NCBI GenBank assembly: GCA_946480245.1
Contig: CAMLIZ010000232.1
Span: forward strand, 1-5,187
Length of the DNA stretch: 5,187 bases
Direction of reading: 5' to 3'
Source: an uncultured Pseudomonadota bacterium
Lineage (GTDB): Bacteria > Pseudomonadota > Gammaproteobacteria > Burkholderiales > Burkholderiaceae
This document shows, in pieces, positions 1 through 5,187 of this stretch (positions within the stretch are counted from its first letter, which is position 1; each line of letters begins with the position of its first letter). A program made the translations under genes and the position numbers. The notes under the pieces are model-generated. The model searched no databases. It worked only from the letters and a program-made list of their open reading frames with translations, and had not been told where the DNA came from.

Positions 1-2318
1 ACGTGAAGGTGCCCGTGGTGCTGTTCGACCTGCCTGCCAAGGAAGGCCCGAAGAACGGTATCGTCACCAAGGCTGTCGAAGGCCTGAAGAAGCTCAAGCC
101 CTCGCCCCTGGGCGTGGCCGACGACGCGGCGCTGATCCAGCAGGCCAACTACGAAGAGCACATGCACCTGCTCAAGGAATGCGACCTCGTGATCGAGGCC
201 ATTGCCGAGCGCATGGACTGGAAGCTCGACCTGTACACCAAGATCGCGCCCCACGTGGCCAAGCACGCCATCCTGGCGTCCAACACCTCGGGCCTGTCGA
301 TCACCAAATTGAGCGAAGTGCTGCCCGAGAGCATCAAGCCCCGTTTCTGCGGCATCCACTTCTTCAACCCCCCGCGCTACATGACGCTGGTGGAGCTGAT
401 CAACACCCCCACCACCCAGCCCGAAGTGCTGGACCAGCTCGAAGCCTTTGTGACCAGCGGCCTGGGCAAGGGCGTGGTGCGCGCGCACGACACGCCCAAC
501 TTCGTGGCCAACCGCGTGGGCATCGCCGGCATGCTGGCCACGATGAAGGAAGTCGAGAACTTCGGCCTGACCTACGACGTGGTGGACGACCTCACGGGCA
601 AGAAGCTGGGCCGTGCATCGAGCGGCACCTTCCGCACCGCCGACGTGGTGGGCCTGGACACCATGGCCCACGTCATCAAGACCCTGCAGGACAACCTCAA
701 GGACGACCCCTTCTTCCCCAGCTACGCGACGCCGCCCGTGCTGGCCAGGCTGATCGAGCAGGGCGCGCTGGGCCAGAAGGCCGGCGCCGGCTTCTACAAG
801 AAGGTCGGCAAGGACATCCAGCGCCTGGACTTCGCCACTGGCGAGTACGTCGCCGGCGGCGGCAAGGCCGACGAGATCGTCGCGCGCATGCTGAAGAAGC
901 AGCCCGCCGACCGCATCAAGCTGCTGAAGGAATCGAGCAACCCGCAGGCGCAGTTCCTGTGGTCCATCCTGCGCGACTCGTTCCAGTACGTGGCCGTGCA
1001 CCTGGACACCGTCGCCGACACCGCGCGCGAGATCGACTTCGCGATGCGCTGGGGCTTCGGCTCGCAGCAGGGCCCGTTCGAGCTCTGGCAGGCCGCCGGC
1101 TGGAAGCAGGTCGCCGAGTGGGTGCAGGCCGACATCGACGCCGGCAAGACGCTGTCGAGCGCGCCGCTGCCCAAGTGGGTCTTCGAAGGCCCGGTCGCCG
1201 AGAACGGCGGCGTGCATTCGAAGGACGGCTCGTGGAGCGCCAAGGAAGGCAAGTTCAAGCCGCGCGCCAAGCTGCCGGTCTATGAGCGCCAGGCCTTCCC
1301 CGAATCGCTGGTCGGCGAGGGCGCGGTGGAGCCGCTGAAGGCGGGCACCGAGGAGTTCAAGAACGACGAGGTCCGCGTCTGGTCGCTGGACGGCGAAGTG
1401 CTGATCGCCTCGATCAACTGCAAGCTGCACCTGATCAGCCCGACGGTCACCGAGGGCCTGCTCAAGGCGGTCGAGATCGCCGAGGCCAAGTACAAGGGCC
1501 TGGTCATCTGGTCGCCGTACGACGTGTTCTCCGCCGGCGCCAACCTGGAAGCGCTGATGCCGGTCTTCATGGCCAAGGGCGCCAAGGGCATCGCGCCGGA
1601 AGAGAAGAAGCTGCAGGACATGATGCTGCGCGTGCGCTACGCCAACGTCCCGGTCGTGGCCGCGATGCGCGGTCTGGCGCTGGGCGGCGGCTGTGAGCTG
1701 GCGGTGCACTGCGCCCGCCGCGTCGCGCACATGGAGTCGTATGTCGGCCTGGTGGAAGTGGGCGTCGGCCTGATCCCGGGCGGCGGCGGCCTGACCTACA
1801 TCGCGCGCCGCGCGGCGGAGATGGCCTCGGCCGGCAATGCCAACGCGGACATCTTCGCCTTCCTGAAGGACGGCTTCACCAACGCCGCGATGGCCAAGGT
1901 GGCGACCTCCGCGCTGGAAGCGCAGAAGCTGGGCTACCTGCTGGACAGCGACGTCATCGTCCCCAACAAGGACGAGCTGCTGTTCGTCGCCACGGCGCAG
2001 GCCAAGGCGATGGCGGACTCCGGCTACCGCGCGCCGCTCAAGGCCAAGTTCCCGGTCGCGGGCCGTTCCGGCATCGCCACCGTGAAGTCCTCGCTGGCCA
2101 ACATGCGTGACGGCGGCTTCATCAGCGCGCACGACTTCCACCTGGCCTCGCTGATCGCGGATGTCGTCTGCGGCGGCGAAGTCGAAGCCGGCTCGCTGGT
2201 GACCGAGGAATACCTGATGTCGCTGGAGCGCAAGCACTTCTGCAGCCTGCTCGAGCACCCGAAGACGCAGGAACGCATCATGGGCATGCTCCAGACCGGC
2301 AAGCCGGTCCGCAACTGA
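1..2318 (+). CDS. fadN: Fused 3-hydroxyacyl-CoA dehydrogenase / enoyl-CoA hydratase, FadN type (5' end missing)
   Basis: Bifunctional beta-oxidation enzyme: it hydrates trans-2-enoyl-CoA and oxidises the resulting L-3-hydroxyacyl-CoA with NAD+, in the cytoplasm. Reading starts at base 3. The GTG there is probably an internal valine, because the sequence opens inside the Rossmann fold and the glycine-rich NAD loop is missing; roughly 25-30 residues lie before the window. Numbering from base 3 (771 residues): rest of the NAD-binding domain about 1-158, with SNTSG at 93-97 and HFFNP at 119-123. His119 and Glu131 match the family's catalytic His-Glu pair. Dehydrogenase C-terminal domains lie at about 160-267 and 314-380, a linker at 385-450, and a crotonase domain from about 455 to 660 followed by a helical tail. 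The crotonase part has FSAGAN (509-514), GGGCE with Glu565, and Glu585 before the glycine run 593-596, so both hydratase glutamates are present. Dehydrogenase-first order matches Bacillus FadN and is the reverse of E. coli FadB. It ends 26 bases before the thiolase. Codon use changes near bases 800-940. Confidence 0.95.
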   Translation, partial: VKVPVVLFDLPAKEGPKNGIVTKAVEGLKKLKPSPLGVADDAALIQQANYEEHMHLLKECDLVIEAIAERMDWKLDLYTKIAPHVAKHAILASNTSGLSITKLSEVLPESIKPRFCGIHFFNPPRYMTLVELINTPTTQPEVLDQLEAFVTSGLGKGVVRAHDTPNFVANRVGIAGMLATMKEVENFGLTYDVVDDLTGKKLGRASSGTFRTADVVGLDTMAHVIKTLQDNLKDDPFFPSYATPPVLARLIEQGALGQKAGAGFYKKVGKDIQRLDFATGEYVAGGGKADEIVARMLKKQPADRIKLLKESSNPQAQFLWSILRDSFQYVAVHLDTVADTAREIDFAMRWGFGSQQGPFELWQAAGWKQVAEWVQADIDAGKTLSSAPLPKWVFEGPVAENGGVHSKDGSWSAKEGKFKPRAKLPVYERQAFPESLVGEGAVEPLKAGTEEFKNDEVRVWSLDGEVLIASINCKLHLISPTVTEGLLKAVEIAEAKYKGLVIWSPYDVFSAGANLEALMPVFMAKGAKGIAPEEKKLQDMMLRVRYANVPVVAAMRGLALGGGCELAVHCARRVAHMESYVGLVEVGVGLIPGGGGLTYIARRAAEMASAGNANADIFAFLKDGFTNAAMAKVATSALEAQKLGYLLDSDVIVPNKDELLFVATAQAKAMADSGYRAPLKAKFPVAGRSGIATVKSSLANMRDGGFISAHDFHLASLIADVVCGGEVEAGSLVTEEYLMSLERKHFCSLLEHPKTQERIMGMLQTGKPVRN

Positions 2319-2332
2319 GCAGCGCAGCCCAC

Positions 2333-2337
2333 AAGGA
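2333..2337 (+). promoter_or_regulatory. Ribosome binding site of the thiolase gene
   Basis: AAGGA lies 7 bases before the ATG at 2345, inside the 26-base gap after the dehydrogenase/hydratase stop. It supports that start and suggests both genes are translated from one transcript. No promoter-like sequence is seen in the gap. Confidence 0.75.
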
Positions 2338-2344
2338 ACACATC

Positions 2345-3559
2345 ATGAGCAAGCAAGTTCAAGACGCCTACATCTGCGCCGCCACCCGCCTGCCGATCGG
2401 CAAGTCGGGCCGGGGCTACTTCAAGAACACCCGTCCGGACGAGATGCTGTCCCGCGTGATCCAGGCCGCGATGGCCCAGGTCCCGGGCCTGGACCCGTCG
2501 GTCATCGAGGACGCGATCATCGGCTGCTCCTTCCCGGAAGGGGAGCAGGGCATGAACATCGCTCGCGTGGCGGCGGTGCTGTCGGGCCTGCCGAACACGG
2601 TCGGCGGCGTGACGGTGAACCGCTACTGCGCGTCGGGCATCACGGCGCTGGCGATGGCGGCGGACCGCATCCGCGTCGGCGAGAGCGAAGTGATGATCGC
2701 CGGCGGCGTGGAGTCGATGTCGATGGTGCCGATGGGCGGCAACAAGCCCTCGTTCCCGCCCGCGATCTTCGAGCGCGACGAGAACATCGGCCTGGCCTAT
2801 GGCATGGGCCTGACGGCCGAGAAGGTCGCCGACAAGTGGAAGGTGAGCCGCCAGGCGCAGGACGAGTTCGCGCTCGAATCGCATCGCCGCGCGCTGGCCG
2901 CGATCGAAGGCGGCTTCTTCAAGGACGAGATCACGCCGTTCGAGATCAAGGACCGTCAGCCCGACCTGAACGGCGATGGCGTGATCGTCAAGTCGCGCAC
3001 GGTCGACATCGATGAAGGTCCGCGCAAGGACACGTCGATGGAGGGCCTGGCCAAGCTCAAGCCGGTGTTCGCCGCCAAGGGCAGCGTCACGGCGGGCAAC
3101 AGCTCGCAGACCTCGGACGGCGCGGGCGCGCTGATCGTGGCGTCGGAAGCGGCGGTCAAGCGCTTCGGCCTGACACCGCTGGCGCGCTTCGTGTCCTTCG
3201 CGGTGCGCGGCGTGCCGCCCGAGATCATGGGCATCGGCCCGATCGAGGCGATCCCGGCCGCGCTGAAGCTGGCCGGCATCAAGGCCGAGGACCTGGGCTG
3301 GGTCGAGCTGAACGAGGCCTTCGCGGCGCAGTCGCTGGCGGTGCTGAATGATCTGGACGCCAAGGGCATCGTGCTGGATCGCAGCAAGGTGAACCCGAAC
3401 GGCGGCGCGATCGCCCTGGGCCACCCGCTGGGCGCGACCGGCGCGATCCGCGCGGCGTCGGTGATCCACGGCCTGCGGCGCACCGGTGCGAAGTACGGCA
3501 TGGTCACGATGTGCGTTGGCGCCGGCCAAGGCGCGGCGGGCATCATCGAGCGTCTGTAA
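2345..3559 (+). CDS. fadA: 3-ketoacyl-CoA thiolase (acetyl-CoA C-acyltransferase)
   Basis: Complete 404-residue thiolase, within the usual length of about 390-405. It cleaves 3-ketoacyl-CoA with free CoA to acetyl-CoA and an acyl-CoA two carbons shorter, the last step of beta-oxidation. Visible active-site features: nucleophile Cys95 in NRYCASG (92-98), NEAFA (323-327), His360 in ALGHPLGATG (357-366), and Cys390 in MCVGAGQG (389-396). The stretch GNSSQTSDGAGA (251-262) resembles peroxisomal-type degradative 3-ketoacyl-CoA thiolases, whereas biosynthetic acetoacetyl-CoA thiolases usually have a NASG/NDGA-like version. This favours a catabolic role with chains longer than C4, though substrate length cannot be fixed. 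The ATG has a good ribosome binding site and the N-terminus begins as in the family. It follows the dehydrogenase/hydratase as in FadN-FadA pairs, so the two may act on the same substrates. A 180-base structured gap follows. An AtoB/PhaA-type acetyl-CoA acetyltransferase is the less likely alternative. Confidence 0.95.
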   Translation: MSKQVQDAYICAATRLPIGKSGRGYFKNTRPDEMLSRVIQAAMAQVPGLDPSVIEDAIIGCSFPEGEQGMNIARVAAVLSGLPNTVGGVTVNRYCASGITALAMAADRIRVGESEVMIAGGVESMSMVPMGGNKPSFPPAIFERDENIGLAYGMGLTAEKVADKWKVSRQAQDEFALESHRRALAAIEGGFFKDEITPFEIKDRQPDLNGDGVIVKSRTVDIDEGPRKDTSMEGLAKLKPVFAAKGSVTAGNSSQTSDGAGALIVASEAAVKRFGLTPLARFVSFAVRGVPPEIMGIGPIEAIPAALKLAGIKAEDLGWVELNEAFAAQSLAVLNDLDAKGIVLDRSKVNPNGGAIALGHPLGATGAIRAASVIHGLRRTGAKYGMVTMCVGAGQGAAGIIERL

Positions 3560-3568
3560 AAAGCGCGT

Positions 3569-3617
3569 CGGCCACCGCAGTCCGCTCGTCCTCGGGCAGC
3601 GAGTGCGGGTGGGGCCG
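3569..3617 (+). other. Imperfect inverted repeat after the thiolase stop
   Basis: The left arm CGGCCACCGCA (3569-3579) is nearly complementary to the right arm at 3604-3617, with extra G residues bulged on the right. The loop contains a further short pair, CTCG (3585-3588) with CGAG (3600-3603). It begins 10 bases after the stop codon. There is no following T-run, so it is not a standard intrinsic terminator; it may stabilise the 3' end of the upstream message. The bulged pairing was assigned by eye. Confidence 0.4.
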
Positions 3618-3624
3618 GAATGAT

Positions 3625-3654
3625 GCGGGGGGTTCCCGGAGGGACGCCCCCCGC
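3625..3654 (+). other. Strong GC-rich hairpin in the thiolase-hydrolase gap
   Basis: GCGGGGGG (3625-3632) pairs perfectly with CCCCCCGC (3647-3654), giving 8 base pairs. Within the loop TCCC (3634-3637) pairs with GGGA (3641-3644) around a GGA turn, so the hairpin continues inward past a small internal loop. The bases after it (GTCGTGG) are not T-rich, which argues against a classical rho-independent terminator. CCGCGT (3651-3656), which includes part of the right arm, could instead pair with ACGCGG (3681-3686), an alternative, mutually exclusive fold. Function unknown. Confidence 0.5.
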
Positions 3655-3728
3655 GTCGTGGAGAGCCCGCGCCTGGCCCCACGCGGTTGGGCATCCTTCG
3701 CAGGCGCCCGCCAGCGTCTTCATCGATC

Positions 3729-3733
3729 GGGAG
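3729..3733 (+). promoter_or_regulatory. Ribosome binding site deciding the hydrolase start
   Basis: GGGAG lies 6 bases before the ATG at 3740. This site decides between the start at 3740 and the longer in-frame start at 3620, which falls at the edge of the GC hairpin and would add 40 residues unlike the family. Confidence 0.65.
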
Positions 3734-3739
3734 ACCGCG

Positions 3740-4591
3740 ATGATCAGTTTCCGAGCAGATGACGGTTTCGAACTCCAAGGCCACCTCTACGGCGACCCAG
3801 CGACTGCCAAGGCCGGCTTGCTGATCGCCCCCGCCATGGGCGTCGAGCAGCGCTACTACGCCGCCTTCGCGCGCTGGATGGCGTCGCAGGGCTGGCTGGT
3901 GCTGAGCTTCGATTACCGCGGCATGGGTGCCTCGCGTCCCGAGTCGATGAAGCGCTCGCTGCGCGGCCTCGACGCCGACATCCGCACCTGGGCCGAGCAT
4001 GACGCCGCCGCGGCGCTCTCGCATCTCAATAAGCTGCTGGGCGACGACCGCGAGATCCACTGGCTCGGCCACAGCCTGGGCGGCCAGATCCTGGGCCTGC
4101 TGCCCAACCGCTCGCGCGTCTCCCGCGCGGTGACCGTGGGCTGCGGCAGCGGCTACTGGCGCGAGAACTCGATCGGTCTGCGCCGCTACGTCTGGTGGCT
4201 CTGGTACGTCATCGTCCCGCTCGCGCTGCCCCTCTTCGGCTACTTCCCCGGCCGCAAGCTGCGCAAGGTCGGCGACCTCCCTCGCGGCGTGATGGCGCAG
4301 TGGCGCCGCTGGTGCCTGGACCGCGAATACATGATGGGCGAGGGCGGCGACACGCTGCGCGCGCAGTACGCCTCGCTGTCGGTGCCGATGCTCTCGCTCG
4401 CCTTCACCGACGACGAGTTCATGTCCCGCCGCAACACCGAGTCGCTGCACGGCTTCTACGCCGGCGCGCATCCCGAGCTGCGCCGCATCGCGCCCAAGGA
4501 CATCGGCGAGCGCCGCATCGGCCATTTCGGTTTCTTCCGCGATCGATTCGAGCGCAGCCTGTGGCCGCAGGTCAGCGGCTGGCTGGCATGA
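3740..4591 (+). CDS. Alpha/beta hydrolase with Ser-Asp-His triad (COG4757-like)
   Basis: A 283-residue serine hydrolase, probably cytoplasmic as no signal peptide is seen. The start at 3740 has a good ribosome binding site and gives the family-like N-terminus MISFRADDGFEL. Core features in order: strand and oxyanion region LLIAPAMGV (27-35), FDYRGMGAS (57-65), nucleophile elbow GHSLGG (110-115) with Ser112, probable acid Asp224 or Asp225 in AFTDDEF, and His262 in IGHFGFF. Between elbow and acid a cap-like insertion carries a very hydrophobic, Trp-rich segment at about 151-168, then GYFPG (167-171) and QWRRWC (187-192). This layout resembles uncharacterised proteins described as predicted alpha/beta hydrolases (COG4757), from memory. 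The hydrophobic segment could line an acyl pocket or touch a membrane. Its place between two beta-oxidation genes suggests a lipid ester or acyl-CoA thioester substrate, but this is inference only. Proline and leucine codons lean more to CCC and CTC than in the thiolase. It ends 33 bases before the next gene. Confidence 0.88.
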   Translation: MISFRADDGFELQGHLYGDPATAKAGLLIAPAMGVEQRYYAAFARWMASQGWLVLSFDYRGMGASRPESMKRSLRGLDADIRTWAEHDAAAALSHLNKLLGDDREIHWLGHSLGGQILGLLPNRSRVSRAVTVGCGSGYWRENSIGLRRYVWWLWYVIVPLALPLFGYFPGRKLRKVGDLPRGVMAQWRRWCLDREYMMGEGGDTLRAQYASLSVPMLSLAFTDDEFMSRRNTESLHGFYAGAHPELRRIAPKDIGERRIGHFGFFRDRFERSLWPQVSGWLA

Positions 4592-4610
4592 TCGCGGCCA
4601 TTCATTGAAC

Positions 4611-4616
4611 GAGGAG
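4611..4616 (+). promoter_or_regulatory. Ribosome binding site of the crotonase-fold gene
   Basis: GAGGAG lies 8 bases before the ATG at 4625, in the 33-base gap after the hydrolase. It is the strongest such site in the window and supports both the start and co-transcription with the hydrolase. Confidence 0.75.
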
Positions 4617-4624
4617 AGTGCTCC

Positions 4625-5187
4625 ATGAGCATCAAGACCGCCATCGTCAACGGCGTGCAGACCATCGAGATCGCACGCCCCGAGAAGAAGAACGCGCTGA
4701 CCCGCGCGATGTACCAGGAGATGGCCGACGCGCTGGTCGCGGCCAACGCCGAGAACAGCGTGCGCGCGGTGCTGATCCAGGGCCAGCCGCAGATCTTCAC
4801 CTCGGGCAACGACATCGAGGACTTCATGGGCAGCCCGCCGCGGGACGAGGACGCGCCGGTGTTCCAGTTCATGCGCGCGATGATCGGCTGCGACAAGCCC
4901 ATCGTGGCGGCGGTGAACGGCGCGGCGATCGGCATCGGCACGACGCTGCTGCTGCATTGCGACTTCGTCTACGTGGCCGACGACGCGCGCCTGGCGATGC
5001 CCTTCGTGAGCCTGGGTCTGGTGCCCGAATTCGGTTCCAGCCTGCTCGTGCCCAAGTTGATGGGCCCGCGCCGCGCGGCCGAGAAGATCCTGCTGGGCGA
5101 CCCGTTCACCGGCGAGCAGGCGGTCGAATGCGGCATCGCGAACGCGGTGCTGCCGGCCGGCGAAGTGGTCGCGCATGCGCGCCGCGT
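4625..5187 (+). CDS. Crotonase-family protein, probable delta3-delta2-enoyl-CoA isomerase (3' end missing)
   Basis: The first 187 codons are open to the window edge; relatives are about 250-265 residues, so roughly a quarter is missing. The crotonase fold shows in ARPEKKNAL (17-25), the oxyanion motif FTSGND (58-63), KPIVAAVNGAAIGIG (91-105), HCDFVYVADDARL (111-123) and the stretch 129-146 ending in PKLMG. The two glutamates needed by classical enoyl-CoA hydratases (GGGCE and the following PE) are replaced, in my by-eye alignment, by Thr107 and Phe127. Glu135, in VPEFGSS, instead sits where Eci2-type enoyl-CoA isomerases have their catalytic glutamate and PaaG has aspartate. The likely job is therefore moving cis-3 or trans-3 double bonds to trans-2 so that unsaturated fatty acids can enter the pathway. 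Automatic annotation would probably say enoyl-CoA hydratase. Family membership is clear; the exact reaction is inferred. Confidence 0.88.
   Translation, partial: MSIKTAIVNGVQTIEIARPEKKNALTRAMYQEMADALVAANAENSVRAVLIQGQPQIFTSGNDIEDFMGSPPRDEDAPVFQFMRAMIGCDKPIVAAVNGAAIGIGTTLLLHCDFVYVADDARLAMPFVSLGLVPEFGSSLLVPKLMGPRRAAEKILLGDPFTGEQAVECGIANAVLPAGEVVAHARR

Larger units (their letters stand above)
3560..3739 (+). other. Structured intergenic region between thiolase and hydrolase genes
   Basis: This gap is 180 bases, against 26 and 33 bases at the other two junctions, and no convincing gene lies in it. A reading frame in phase with the downstream hydrolase extends upstream to an ATG at 3620, but the extra 40 residues are rich in Arg, Gly, Pro and Ala and do not resemble the family's N-terminus. 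Two GC-rich inverted repeats (3569-3617 and 3625-3654) fill the first half. I see no convincing -35/-10 pair. It could hold a terminator, an mRNA processing site, or a promoter of a type not recognisable by eye. Confidence 0.6.

Noticed and set aside
3..5. GTG at base 3 as the true start of the first gene
   Set aside because: The frame is open to the window edge and the protein would lack the conserved glycine-rich NAD loop, so the gene almost certainly starts upstream.
179..1285. A 368-codon + strand frame within the dehydrogenase/hydratase gene
   Set aside because: Translation is rich in Arg, Pro, Gly and His with no motif, and it overlaps a strongly supported gene in another frame.
3687..3720. 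Possible promoter with a TTGGGC box at 3687-3692 before the hydrolase
   Set aside because: No acceptable -10 hexamer is found at 16-18 bases spacing; chance matches to one box are common.
2956..3723. A 255-codon - strand frame over the thiolase 3' end and the gap
   Set aside because: Mostly antisense to the thiolase active-site region, low-complexity Ala/Pro/Arg/Ser composition, no domain recognised.
3620..3739. A 40-residue N-terminal extension of the hydrolase from the ATG at 3620
   Set aside because: The start falls just before the GC hairpin with only a weak upstream purine stretch, the extra residues are Arg/Gly/Pro/Ala-rich and unlike the family, and 3740 has a well-spaced ribosome binding site.
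2024..5176. A 1050-codon open frame on the - strand, antisense to the thiolase, the hydrolase and the partial crotonase gene
   Set aside because: Its translation is dominated by Arg, Ala, His, Asp and Gln in low-complexity runs with no recognisable domain. It is a by-product of strong G/C preference at third codon positions of the + strand genes, all of which have clear family motifs.

Overview
The window is a high-GC stretch of bacterial chromosome with four genes, all on the + strand. Three belong to fatty-acid beta-oxidation. The protein sequences (a FadN-type fused dehydrogenase/hydratase followed by a NSSQ-type thiolase), the GC-rich codon use and the short gaps suggest a betaproteobacterium of the order Burkholderiales (Comamonadaceae, Sphaerotilaceae or Roseateles-like groups). 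That placement comes from recall of protein families, not from a search.

Layout: (1) positions 1-2318, the 3' part of a fused 3-hydroxyacyl-CoA dehydrogenase / enoyl-CoA hydratase whose first few dozen codons lie before the window; (2) 2345-3559, a complete 3-ketoacyl-CoA thiolase; (3) 3560-3739, a 180-base gap with no gene and two GC-rich potential stem-loops; (4) 3740-4591, a complete serine alpha/beta hydrolase with a Ser-Asp-His triad; (5) 4625-5187, the 5' part of a crotonase-fold protein that runs off the right edge. Its active-site residues fit an enoyl-CoA isomerase better than a hydratase.

How they could work together: an acyl-CoA dehydrogenase, often upstream in such clusters but not visible here, would make trans-2-enoyl-CoA. 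The fused enzyme would hydrate it and oxidise the 3-hydroxyacyl-CoA, and the thiolase would release acetyl-CoA and a shortened acyl-CoA. The last gene, if an isomerase, would move cis-3 or trans-3 double bonds of unsaturated chains to position 2 so that they can enter the spiral. The hydrolase may release fatty acids from esters or cleave a thioester, but its substrate cannot be read from the sequence.

No new biological system is evident; this is an ordinary catabolic operon. The points most worth checking are a codon-usage switch inside the first gene, the isomerase-like active site of the last gene, and the structured gap between the thiolase and the hydrolase.
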